Part shown: positions 8,094-16,231 of the stretch, one piece after another
Numbering within the stretch: position 1 is the stretch's first letter
How the letters are laid out: every line of letters starts with the position of its first letter
Origin: an uncultured Actinomycetes bacterium
Lineage (GTDB): Bacteria; Actinomycetota; Acidimicrobiia; Acidimicrobiales; RAAP-2
DNA length: 64,000 bases
Assembly (NCBI GenBank): GCA_903825895.1
Contig: CAIKCI010000017.1
Coordinates: forward strand, 16,001-80,000
Direction: 5' to 3'
Notes under the pieces: model-generated
Databases searched by the model: none
Told to the model about the DNA's origin: nothing
The model's input: only the letters and a program-made list of their open reading frames with translations
Program-made: the position numbers and the translations under genes

Positions 8094-9197
8094 TTACACC
8101 ACTTCAGAAAGTTTGATCTTCTCCAAAGTCGCCACTTGTGTGCGCCGCAGATGAGGATCAGCATCAACTGAGCCGTAGCGAAACTCCAAGCCACCTCGGC
8201 GACCGTGGCCAACACCGGTGCGAATCGTGGCCTTGAGAATCAGTTCCAACTGAGAGGCCTCAGTGGGTACCCACACATCGGGACAGAGCCCAATCCCTGC
8301 ATCCACTGCTTCGATCTGACCAGAAGGCGTGATGGAAGGACAATCAATAAAGAGTCCCGCGACGGCGTTGCGACGGGTAATGGCTTCCCCTTTGTTGAGT
8401 TCCACAATCAACTCCTTGGTTCCCGAGCTTGCTTCGGGAACGACCAGAGCTTCTGAGAAGGGATCAACTTTTTGGCGACTGGCCTGGGTCCCAGAAGGGG
8501 CCATGATGATGATCTGTGATCCCCGAGTCGTCATTTGAACTAATCGGTCCCGCGTTAACCCATTGAGCGCCGACGTGGAGTCGCGTCCAAGCATCCGACG
8601 AGCGAAACGTGCGGTCCCATTCGCCGACAAGGTCGTCAAGACGTTCGAGATAGGAAGCATTAATCCTTCCAAAATCGGTAAGCCAGTCAAGCGCCGAAAA
8701 TCAGCGTGGTCCAAGAGCGAGAGCACACGGTTAGCAACAATCGTTTGATCGCGCGCAGGATCGTCTGGTGCAGCAAAGGGGTTGTCTTTCTCTAATTGAG
8801 CGCGCACGCTCATACTGGCGGCGGCCACGATGCCGAGGTCGTGAAATTGAACATGAGGGGTAACAATAAAGAGGTTGCCTCTACTTTGTTCAATGAACGA
8901 ACACAGTGCTGGGTCGCAGTAGAGCTGCCTGAGAGCTGCCTCAAGTTCTTGCCACGCATCATCAGCAATAAAGAAGTGTCGCACCACATCGAAAATTAAG
9001 GCGCGAAGTTCAATAATTTTGTCGTGCTGTTCAGGTGTCTTGGCGAAGGAAATGTTGTTGGGTTCAAAAATCCCAAGACCCCATGGGTCATCCGACTCTT
9101 TCCGCAATTCAAAACCCAGCGTCCAGTTGCCTTGATTGGCCTGGTGAACCAAACTTTCGTAAATGTCATGGTCGTTTAGTGCGTTACGCATGCTCAT
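8094..9197 (-). CDS. Putative HX4D acyltransferase-like protein
   Basis: This 367-residue protein has no clear family from memory. An HX4D motif (HVQFHD, residues 115-120, inside IVTPHVQFHDLGI) followed about 115 residues later by IIIMAPSGTQAS recalls motifs I and III of PlsB/PlsC glycerophosphate acyltransferases, where the second is usually FPEGTRS. The spacing and hydrophobic surroundings fit that fold, but the Glu of FPEGT is replaced by Ser. No membrane segment is obvious. It starts 7 bases after the sixA stop, so the two are almost certainly one operon. ATG 9191 is an alternative start. Transfer of an acyl group to a lipid precursor is a hypothesis. Confidence 0.55.
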   Translation of the reverse strand: MSMRNALNDHDIYESLVHQANQGNWTLGFELRKESDDPWGLGIFEPNNISFAKTPEQHDKIIELRALIFDVVRHFFIADDAWQELEAALRQLYCDPALCSFIEQSRGNLFIVTPHVQFHDLGIVAAASMSVRAQLEKDNPFAAPDDPARDQTIVANRVLSLLDHADFRRLTGLPILEGLMLPISNVLTTLSANGTARFARRMLGRDSTSALNGLTRDRLVQMTTRGSQIIIMAPSGTQASRQKVDPFSEALVVPEASSGTKELIVELNKGEAITRRNAVAGLFIDCPSITPSGQIEAVDAGIGLCPDVWVPTEASQLELILKATIRTGVGHGRRGGLEFRYGSVDADPHLRRTQVATLEKIKLSEVV

Positions 9198-9204
9198 GGA
9201 ACCA

Positions 9205-9750
9205 TCATAGAAACTTCTCGGCGGTGCGTTCATCCTTTTGGGGGACCCGGAACCACTCAAGCGTCGCTTCGCCCCATCCCAACTGCCCCCAGGTTGAAAT
9301 GGGGAACGACAATACCGAAATCGTTCCTGGTGGATAGTGCGAGGAACCGGGATGTGATTGCTCGAACAGGACCTCTGCAAGCAAATCGAGGCTGAGGCAA
9401 TGGATTGTGGGGTTGTGCCCGACAACCCCGGCGATCGCAACATCATCGGGGAAACGTCGCACCATATCGACGACGTCATCGGGGGTGGCACGGTAGAGAT
9501 CCTGATCGACCACCACTTCACCCTTCCCCCCAAGGTCACCAAAAACTCTGGAGCAGGTCTCCTTGGTGCGTGCGGCAGGAGACACCACCACAAGAGTCGG
9601 CAATGTTCGCTCGCTTGACTTCAGTTCCTCACCAAGCGCTGACGCTTCGAATTGACCGCGCGCTGAGAGACGTCGATCTCGATCTCGTCCCCCCGCTGGA
9701 GGGTTCTCGCGTGCATGGGCGTGGCGCAGGAGCCAGAGTGTCTTGGCCAT
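9205..9750 (-). CDS. sixA: Histidine phosphatase, SixA-like
   Basis: This 181-residue protein of the histidine phosphatase (RHG) superfamily has the catalytic LLRHAHA motif (Arg9, His10) near the N-terminus and a second conserved His in GVVGHNPTI. Length, the VVSPAARTKETC segment and the early motif match SixA-type phosphohistidine phosphatases. The target is unknown in actinobacteria. The long ORF of the downstream gene runs into it in another frame, but its internal ATG at 9197 resolves the conflict. Confidence 0.82.
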   Translation of the reverse strand: MAKTLWLLRHAHARENPPAGGRDRDRRLSARGQFEASALGEELKSSERTLPTLVVVSPAARTKETCSRVFGDLGGKGEVVVDQDLYRATPDDVVDMVRRFPDDVAIAGVVGHNPTIHCLSLDLLAEVLFEQSHPGSSHYPPGTISVLSFPISTWGQLGWGEATLEWFRVPQKDERTAEKFL

Positions 9751-9847
9751 AGGGGTCAGTTTGGTGTGTGGCGTCGCCTGACGGGTCGATACTTTTTCTT
9801 GACTCGTCGCCTAGCCTGAGAGCAAGAGTCAGAAGGGAAAGCTATTC

Positions 9848-10768
9848 ATGTCCTATTTCCAAGCCATCGTCCTCGGAATCATCCAGGGGGTTACTGAACT
9901 CTTTCCTATCTCGAGCCTCGGCCACGGTGTCCTGGTGCCCGCGCTGTTTGGTTGGCACAACCTGGTGGGTTCACAAACCAAAAGTGCTTCGTTCTATCTG
10001 GCCTTTCTTGTCGGCCTCCACGTTGGAACTGCAGTTGCGCTGTTGGTCTATTACCGAAAAACCTGGGGACACGTTCTCCACGGATTCACATCATCGATTC
10101 AAGAGCGAACCATCGCTACGCCAGCACAGCGTTTGGCCTGGCTGATCATTGTTGGAACAATTCCCGTCGGGATTGTCGGCCTTGCCCTTGAACACAAGTT
10201 GCGAGTCCTCTTCACCAATCCCTTCGATGCGGCCGTCTTTTTAACGATTAACGGGGTCATCCTCGGCATCGGCGAAGTCATTCGACGTCGTTCTCATGCC
10301 AATGCCGGTCGCATGGCTGTTAATCGCGGCCGACACGCCCGTGGAGCAACAAGCACTGCACCTGTCGAAAAGAAGGCAGGACTGCAAAACATCACGGCCA
10401 TGAGCCTCCCGCGCGGCATGGTCATTGGCGCTTCGCAGATCTTGGCTCTCTTCGCCGGAATCAGTCGGTCGGGCGTCACGATGGTGACGGGCATTGTTTC
10501 GGGCCTCGATGAAGTCGATGCCGCCCAGTTCGCTTTCCTTCTCGCCACGCCAATTATCTTGTTAGCCGGACTTTACAAACTGCCAACACTGCTGGGCGCT
10601 GACGGAAACGGTATTCGCGGGCAATGTTTAGTGGGGGCGATCGCTGCCGGTCTTGCAGCATTTCTCTCCATCAAATTCTTGATCAGATGGTTTCAATCTC
10701 ATACGCTTTGGCCGTTTGCCGTCTACTGCTTCGTCGTCGGGGTGTTCTGCATGATTCGCTTTGCCTAG
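9848..10768 (+). CDS. uppP: Undecaprenyl-diphosphatase UppP/BacA
   Basis: This 306-residue integral membrane phosphatase recycles undecaprenyl pyrophosphate to the monophosphate lipid carrier for peptidoglycan synthesis. The N-terminus has the family motif (I)QGVTELFPISSLGH, and GISRSGVTM is the second conserved motif. Several membrane segments follow. A basic loop of about 35 residues (NAGRMAVNRGRHARGATS and onward, near residue 155) sits between membrane segments and looks longer than in most homologues. AGAAGGG precedes the ATG. The next gene starts 7 bases after its stop. Confidence 0.93.
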   Translation: MSYFQAIVLGIIQGVTELFPISSLGHGVLVPALFGWHNLVGSQTKSASFYLAFLVGLHVGTAVALLVYYRKTWGHVLHGFTSSIQERTIATPAQRLAWLIIVGTIPVGIVGLALEHKLRVLFTNPFDAAVFLTINGVILGIGEVIRRRSHANAGRMAVNRGRHARGATSTAPVEKKAGLQNITAMSLPRGMVIGASQILALFAGISRSGVTMVTGIVSGLDEVDAAQFAFLLATPIILLAGLYKLPTLLGADGNGIRGQCLVGAIAAGLAAFLSIKFLIRWFQSHTLWPFAVYCFVVGVFCMIRFA

Positions 10769-10775
10769 AAGGACC

Positions 10776-11705
10776 ATGAATCTCTCGATCGCCAGCCCAA
10801 CCGGCAAGCAGTTCATCATCCACGCTGGTGCCTACAGCGCAACAATCTGTGAAGTGGGTGCAACGCTGCGTTCGCTCACCTGTGATGGCGTTGAACTCGT
10901 TGATGGATTTGGCCCTGACGAGTTTTCACTTTCTGGACGAGGCCAGGTCCTCGCTCCTTGGCCGGGACGTCTTGACCATGGAGCATTCAGTTTCGGAGGA
11001 CACCAAGCACAAGCAGCAATCAACGACATCGAGCACGATGCCGCGATCCATGGCCTCGTCCGCTGGCGATCCTTCGAACTCATCAGCCACGACAATGACG
11101 CCGTCGTTCTGGGCATGCGGATTTTTCCGTCGCCCTCCTATCCTTTTTCAGTGCTGCTGACCTTGGAATATCGAGTGGGTCCCGAGGGCCTCGTCGTCAG
11201 CGCCGAAGCTCGCAATGTGGGAACTGAGGCCTGCCCCTTTGCCCTGGGATTTCATACCTATCTCACGCTTGGCGATCTCATCGATACTGCAACACTCACC
11301 TTTCCGGGGACGATCTCCCTTTCCGTCAACGACCGGCTCATCCCCACCGGTGAAAACGTTCCTGTCAAAGGAACACCCTGTGATTTCACGAGTGGCGGAT
11401 CCATCGGCGCAGTCGTACTCGACACCACCTTTTCAAATCTCAACCGCAGCAGTGACGGCACGGCGGTCACGATCCTCGGCGACACAGCGATGAAGCGCAC
11501 GGTCGAGCTCTGGGTTGATGAGCAGTTCGGCTATCTTCAGCTCTTTACCGGCGACACCATCGGCGACGTTGGCCGACGTCGCCGAGGCCTAGCGGTTGAG
11601 CCGATGACGGCACCGCCAAATACTCTTCAAAGTGGTGAAGCGCTGATTGTGTTGACGCCGGACGAGGAATGGCGCGGCCAATTCGGCATTCGCTCTGGAA
11701 AGTAA
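10776..11705 (+). CDS. Aldose 1-epimerase family protein
   Basis: This is a galactose-mutarotase-like protein of about 309 residues. Visible family features are the N-terminal ATLRSLTCDGVELVDGF, the arginine in LAPWPGRL, IHGLVRWR with the conserved His, and FHTYLT plus AVEPMTAPPN near the end. It probably interconverts alpha and beta anomers of a hexose or a derivative. ATG 10776 follows AGAAGGA at 2-5 bases and is preferred over the upstream TTG at 10761, which lies inside uppP. The tight coupling to uppP may simply reflect a shared transcript. Confidence 0.85.
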   Translation: MNLSIASPTGKQFIIHAGAYSATICEVGATLRSLTCDGVELVDGFGPDEFSLSGRGQVLAPWPGRLDHGAFSFGGHQAQAAINDIEHDAAIHGLVRWRSFELISHDNDAVVLGMRIFPSPSYPFSVLLTLEYRVGPEGLVVSAEARNVGTEACPFALGFHTYLTLGDLIDTATLTFPGTISLSVNDRLIPTGENVPVKGTPCDFTSGGSIGAVVLDTTFSNLNRSSDGTAVTILGDTAMKRTVELWVDEQFGYLQLFTGDTIGDVGRRRRGLAVEPMTAPPNTLQSGEALIVLTPDEEWRGQFGIRSGK

Positions 11706-11709
11706 CGAG

Positions 11710-12324
11710 TTAGTTCTCTTCGGAGGGAGCGACGTTGCGTCGCCCTTCAAGTGCTCGACCCAAGGTCAGTTCATCGGCGTACTCCAAGTCCCCGCCAACG
11801 GGTAGCCCACTGGCGATCCGCGTCACGATCAGTCCAAGTGGCGCCAAGAGACGTGCCAGATAGAGCGCTGTTGCTTCGCCTTCGAGGTTTGGGTTCGTGC
11901 ACAAGATAATTTCTTCGACCCCTTCGGGCTCAAGACGCCCCAAGAGTTCTTTGACCTTGAGTTGATCGGGCCCGGTGCCTTCAAGAGGATTCAGCGCACC
12001 ATGAAGGACGTGATAGCGACCGTGGAACTGTCCGGTTCGCTCAACGGCCACGATGTCGCGGGGATCTTCCACAACACAGATGGTGGTGGTCGACCGGCGA
12101 GCATCTCCACAGATCGGACAGAGTTCGCCCCGGTCAGCCACATTGAGACAGGTTGGGCAGAGTTCAGTATTTTCCTTGACGTCAATAATTGCTTCTGCCA
12201 ATCGTGTGGCGTCTTCTGTTGGGACTTTCAGGAGATAGAACGCAATACGTTGAGCGGATTTCGGTCCAACCCCAGGAAGTCGTCCAAGCTCATCGATGAG
12301 TCGGCGAAGGGAGCCGGTGTACAC
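11710..12324 (-). CDS. recR: Recombination protein RecR
   Basis: This is RecR of about 204 residues: an N-terminal helix-hairpin-helix region ([15 protein letters not shown]), a four-cysteine zinc site ([17 protein letters not shown]) and the Toprim domain with [12 protein letters not shown] and [13 protein letters not shown]. It works with RecO/RecF in loading RecA at gaps. The start codon immediately follows the dnaX stop, so translation is probably coupled. In most bacteria ybaB/ebfC lies between dnaX and recR; it is absent here. Confidence 0.96.
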   Translation of the reverse strand: MYTGSLRRLIDELGRLPGVGPKSAQRIAFYLLKVPTEDATRLAEAIIDVKENTELCPTCLNVADRGELCPICGDARRSTTTICVVEDPRDIVAVERTGQFHGRYHVLHGALNPLEGTGPDQLKVKELLGRLEPEGVEEIILCTNPNLEGEATALYLARLLAPLGLIVTRIASGLPVGGDLEYADELTLGRALEGRRNVAPSEEN

Positions 12325-14088
12325 CTAACCTTCCTCTTCAATGGCGCCAGGGAATGCATCTAAAATCTTTGCTTCGGCGACCGAGCTCGCGGCATTGACT
12401 GGTGCCTCTTCGAGATGTTCAACATCGATAATCTCCTCGTTTTGACCAGCTTCTTCAATGCGTTCCGCTTTCGTGCGCTGCGTACGTGTTGCTTCGGCCA
12501 CCGTCAGGTCAAGCGTCATCGGTGCTCCGATGGCAAGGGCCAAGGCACTCTCTACTTCTGCGGCATGTTCCGCGCACTTTGCACGGTGTGCATCGTTGGG
12601 AATAACGAAGGTCACGATACCGTTTTCAACGTTGCTGACTGATCCCCCCAGATAGAGCGAACGCGCTTTCGCCGTAATACCTGGAAGGACCGACTCTCTC
12701 CAGACTTGTTCGACATCATCACGACTCACATCGGTCGCATTGCGTTCTGTCGCAGGCGCAGCTGCTGGAGCGGCTTGTGGTGTCGGAGTTTCCTCAGGCT
12801 CAGCCGTTGGTGTGTCCCCCGGCGCTTGCGTTCCAGGAGCGGCTTTTTTAAACGCTCCCAGCGATGCTTTCGCTCCCGGAGCGAGAGCCACCTGCGGTGT
12901 AGGACGAACCGCTTTCGCCGCTGGCGGTGCCACGGGAGGCGCACCGTGCGAAAGTTCTTGAATCTTTCGCTCGAGCCGGGTGATGCGATCTGCCAAACCC
13001 GTACTACCGCCTTCGAGATCGGTCCTCGCCGCTCGGACAACCGCTACTTCAAGGAGTACTTGGGCGTCAGGTGCATCGCGCATCTCTACTTGTGCGCGCC
13101 CTAAGAGTTCGATGCAGCGAACAACCCGAGCGAGCCCCAGCCGACTTATTTGTTCCTGCAGTCGATCACGGTCCGCACCAGTCACTTGTGCGAGATCAGG
13201 GGCCAGTCCAATGAGGAATGCTTGGCGCAACTCATCGATGAGTTCTGTTGCCAACTGTTGAGGTCCCCAACCCGATGCGTGGAGCTTCGAAAGTGCAACG
13301 ATTGTCGCTCCCGCGTCTTCGTCGCACAAGCCATCCACCACTGACGACAACTCAGGTCGACTTTCTGTTGACTCACCCGATGCCGCAACCTGGTCGAGTG
13401 CACTCAGTGCATCTCTCGCTGAGCCTTTTCCTTTGCGTACAGCCAAACTGAGGATGGCATCATCGAGACCTAGTCCGGCATCGTCACGCACATCACGCAA
13501 CAGACCTTCAAGTGTTTCGGCCCCCAAAAGCCGGAACTCAAGATGCTGTGTTCGACTGCGGATCGTGGGTGGCACTTTCTGCGGGTCCGTTGTGGCCAGG
13601 ACAAAAACGACGTGCCCAGGAGGCTCTTCAAGAGTCTTCAACAGGGCGTTCGCCGCTGCGGTTGAGAGCATGTGGACTTCGTCGATGATGTAGACCTTTG
13701 AGCGTCCCGGCGAACCCAGGGCGGCATGCGCGATGAGATCCCGGATTGCTTCGACACCATTATTTGAAGCGGCGTCGAGTTCGGTCACATCCATCGACGT
13801 CCCGCGCGTTATTTCACTACAACTCGCACAGACGCCACAGGGCTCTCCGTCGACGAGGGCAAGGCAGTTCAGTGCCTTCGCCAAAATCCTTGCGGTTGAG
13901 GTCTTCCCCGTTCCGCGAGGACCGCTAAAGAGATAGGCGTGGGCAACATGACCGTCTTTGACGGCGGTCCGAAGTGCTCTGACCACATGTTCTTGACCAC
14001 GCAGTTCCGAGAACTTCCCAGGACGATAACGCCGATAGAGCGAGACGAAGTCGTCTGCGGTTCCCAGTACTCCGTCGTCATTTGCCAT
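12325..14088 (-). CDS. dnaX: DNA polymerase III subunits gamma/tau
   Basis: This 587-residue clamp-loader ATPase has Walker A GPRGTGKTS (about 56-64), a zinc-binding group with CGVCASC, Walker B IIDEVHMLS and the sensor-1 region LATTDPQKVP. The C-terminal third is a Pro/Ala-rich linker (about 380-450) followed by a conserved segment, as in actinobacterial tau. No obvious A-rich slippery site for programmed frameshifting was noticed, but I did not search exhaustively. It stands between the SRP RNA gene and recR on the same strand. Confidence 0.96.
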   Translation of the reverse strand: MANDDGVLGTADDFVSLYRRYRPGKFSELRGQEHVVRALRTAVKDGHVAHAYLFSGPRGTGKTSTARILAKALNCLALVDGEPCGVCASCSEITRGTSMDVTELDAASNNGVEAIRDLIAHAALGSPGRSKVYIIDEVHMLSTAAANALLKTLEEPPGHVVFVLATTDPQKVPPTIRSRTQHLEFRLLGAETLEGLLRDVRDDAGLGLDDAILSLAVRKGKGSARDALSALDQVAASGESTESRPELSSVVDGLCDEDAGATIVALSKLHASGWGPQQLATELIDELRQAFLIGLAPDLAQVTGADRDRLQEQISRLGLARVVRCIELLGRAQVEMRDAPDAQVLLEVAVVRAARTDLEGGSTGLADRITRLERKIQELSHGAPPVAPPAAKAVRPTPQVALAPGAKASLGAFKKAAPGTQAPGDTPTAEPEETPTPQAAPAAAPATERNATDVSRDDVEQVWRESVLPGITAKARSLYLGGSVSNVENGIVTFVIPNDAHRAKCAEHAAEVESALALAIGAPMTLDLTVAEATRTQRTKAERIEEAGQNEEIIDVEHLEEAPVNAASSVAEAKILDAFPGAIEEEG

Positions 14089-14164
14089 GGCCTGATGCTA
14101 TCGGTGCGATGTGACCTCGGGAGGCGAACGACCAAACAATGCCCCGATCCTCGGAGCGATGGCC

Positions 14165-14255
14165 AGGTTGACTACGGCACACGCCGAATCTCGCTGAGAG
14201 CTGCTGCCTTCCGACCCTGACTCGGTTCACAAGAGGGCATTGCGCAGGACCCGAC
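14165..14255 (-). ncRNA. ffs: Signal recognition particle 4.5S RNA
   Basis: Read on the minus strand, 14208-14229 region gives GTGAACC then GTCAGGGTCGGAAGGCAGCAGC, the conserved SRP domain IV loop (GTCAGG-Y-GGAAGG-AGCAGC). Flanking bases pair: GAG with CTC next to the loop, and GCGCAATGCC (around 14238-14246) with GGCGTGTGC (around 14176-14184). Position next to dnaX and a tRNA-Ser is the usual actinobacterial place. The ends are approximate because the outer stem is less clear. Confidence 0.85.
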
Positions 14256-14373
14256 CACCGCTCCCAAGACCGGTGACTTCCCTCTCAACGCTACCTGACT
14301 CGAAACAGGCTTTGCCCAAGGGGGCAGGTTTGGGCGGTTAGCCTGTGAACTCCTGTCCTTCGGGGCAAGATTC

Positions 14374-14461
14374 GGAGGAGTGCGAGAGCGGCCGAATCGG
14401 CACGATTGGAAATCGTGTGTGGGGAAACTCACCGTGGGTTCAAATCCCACCTCCTCCGCCA
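14374..14461 (+). tRNA. tRNA-Ser (anticodon GGA)
   Basis: Acceptor stem GGAGGAG pairs with CTCCTCC (14451-14457); the anticodon stem CACGA/TCGTG encloses TTGGAAA, giving anticodon GGA. A long variable arm and the T arm GTGGG-TTCAAAT-CCCAC are present, as expected of a class II tRNA. CCA is encoded (14459-14461) and its A is the first base of the tadA ATG. Confidence 0.96.
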
Positions 14462-14922
14462 TGAGTAGTCACGACGACCTCGAGATCACGGCCATGCGCC
14501 TCGCCCTCGAAGAGGCGCGCGGCTGCGGCGAGCGCGGGGAGGTTCCCGTCGGAGCGGTCGTCATCGTCGATGGCGAGATCATCGCCCAAGCCGGTAATGA
14601 GCGAGAAGCGCTCCATGACCCCACCGCCCACGCCGAAGTCTTGGCTCTGCGCGCTGCGTCAGCACAGTTGGGTTCTTGGCGCCTTGAGGACGCCACGCTG
14701 GTCGTGACCTTGGAGCCGTGTGTGATGTGTGCGGGAGCTTTGTTAAATGCCCGCGTGGGTCGCGTCGTCATTGGCGCGATGGATTTAAAAGCTGGAGCGT
14801 TGGGGTCTCGCTACAACGTCGGCAGTGATCCACGATTGAACCACGAGATGGATATCACCGTTGGCGTCTTGGCCAATGAATCGGCAGAACTCATACAAGA
14901 TTTTTTTGCGCAGCGTCGCTGA
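14461..14922 (+). CDS. tadA: tRNA adenosine deaminase TadA
   Basis: This 153-residue zinc deaminase makes inosine at A34 of tRNA-Arg(ACG), whose gene is in this window at 47.6 kb. It shows the zinc ligands and catalytic Glu in HAEVLAL and PCVMCAGAL, and GEVPVGAVVV-type N-terminal sequence (EVPVGAVVIVDG). ATG 14461 overlaps the CCA of the tRNA by one base and has no ribosome binding site; ATG 14494 is the next in-frame candidate but would remove a conserved N-terminal helix. Translation may depend on processing of the tRNA or on a leaderless start. Confidence 0.93.
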   Translation: MSSHDDLEITAMRLALEEARGCGERGEVPVGAVVIVDGEIIAQAGNEREALHDPTAHAEVLALRAASAQLGSWRLEDATLVVTLEPCVMCAGALLNARVGRVVIGAMDLKAGALGSRYNVGSDPRLNHEMDITVGVLANESAELIQDFFAQRR

Positions 14923-14925
14923 GCC

Positions 14926-16023
14926 TTAGTGAGCGTTTGCGAGCGCTCGTTCTCGCCGAGCTTGGGCGTAGGTAAGCCAGCGTCCGTCTTCAAAGTCGTA
15001 GAGTTTGCACTCGCGTGTATTCGACATGAACTCACGCATCTTCCACTTCTTGTCGATGATGGTTCCGGGGAATGCGGCCTCAATCGCATCGGTTGCTTCT
15101 TCGAGTTTGTACATCGGAATGCGCATATCGACGTGGTGAGGGACGTGGACCATGATCCAGTGGAAGAAGAAGTTCGCTCCCTTCGGGAGACGCAGAACGG
15201 TCGTTCCTTCCATCTGAGCCTTGAACTTGGTCCATTCAGCCTTTTTCCACCAACGAATATCGGGGCCGACGTGGTGCACGTGCACCGCGGTGCCGATCAC
15301 ACAAGAAAAGAAGAAGAAAGGCAAGACCACGCAGCGAAGATCAATCCACACAACACCGGCCACGGTGCCGGTGCGCATGGAGCCGATCCATGAGAACAGC
15401 GCCAGCATTCCAACGATGAAACCAAGGACCATCCATCGGTCTCGGCGAATGGATTTCACCCAACGCTCGGGAGGACGGCCAACCATCATCTTCTTCCACC
15501 ACACTTGGTGGATGTAGTAAATCCCTGCACCGGCCCATGACCACTCAACACGGTGCACAACACGACGCCACCAACCCATGGCGGCATACTCTTGCGCCGT
15601 TGCTGGGTGCCAAACAAAGTCGAAACCTTGACGAACGGTGAAGGCATGGTGAACACGGTTGTGACCAAGCAGCCATCCTTCGTAGACATGCCAGCTCGGC
15701 AGGAATGAAAGGTGCCCAATCCATGAGTTCAGTTTTTTCGACTTAAACAATGCGCCGTGGGCTGCATCGTGGCCGACAATAAAGAGGCCCGAAACGGTGA
15801 GCGCCATGACCGCTTCAATGAGAAGTGCGTAAAAGACGTTCGTAACGTAGACCAAGGCAACCAAAAGCCCGACATAGATCGCCGTGTCTCGACCAAAGTA
15901 CGCAAGGCCCTTCCAGGTTGGGTTGTCGTAGACCGAGTCAGGAAGCGCGTCGATGACGGGCTTCAACGATCCTTTTCGATCGCTTGACGTTACGTCAGCG
16001 CTGGCTTCAGGGATTACACTCAT
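14926..16023 (-). CDS. Membrane fatty acid desaturase-like protein
   Basis: This 365-residue membrane di-iron enzyme carries three histidine boxes: HDAAH (HxxxH), HNRVHH (HxxxHH) and HVPHH (HxxHH). Hydrophobic segments lie before box 1 and between boxes 2 and 3. The set matches the fatty acid desaturase superfamily (DesA/Ole1-like or related hydroxylases) and it would insert a double bond into acyl chains using O2 and an electron donor. The regiospecificity cannot be predicted. It ends 3 bases from the convergent tadA stop. It may serve membrane adaptation to cold. Confidence 0.85.
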   Translation of the reverse strand: MSVIPEASADVTSSDRKGSLKPVIDALPDSVYDNPTWKGLAYFGRDTAIYVGLLVALVYVTNVFYALLIEAVMALTVSGLFIVGHDAAHGALFKSKKLNSWIGHLSFLPSWHVYEGWLLGHNRVHHAFTVRQGFDFVWHPATAQEYAAMGWWRRVVHRVEWSWAGAGIYYIHQVWWKKMMVGRPPERWVKSIRRDRWMVLGFIVGMLALFSWIGSMRTGTVAGVVWIDLRCVVLPFFFFSCVIGTAVHVHHVGPDIRWWKKAEWTKFKAQMEGTTVLRLPKGANFFFHWIMVHVPHHVDMRIPMYKLEEATDAIEAAFPGTIIDKKWKMREFMSNTRECKLYDFEDGRWLTYAQARRERALANAH

Positions 16024-16231
16024 TCAGACCAATCTTCTCTTTGCGGAACGAAATATCCGCGTCTTCGCAGGTTACCCCCATCTGAAGCCTTTTTGACTCA
16101 GTAAAACGCCTGTTTCCCTGCCTGGACGTTGGATTTCCTCTCGAGGGACCCCGATGAATCCCCTTGTTAACCCCTCTGCGTTAGGGTATTTTGCCCACTG
16201 ATTCCCAGACGCTGAACGAAATGACCCGCTC

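Noticed and set aside
9198..9593. Upstream extension of the acyltransferase-like ORF
   Set aside because: It lies antisense-free but inside sixA in another frame, lacks family-like sequence and the ATG at 9197 sits just after the sixA stop.
14929..15393. Long plus-strand ORFs opposite the desaturase
   Set aside because: They mirror a gene with three conserved histidine boxes and have no family-like sequence.
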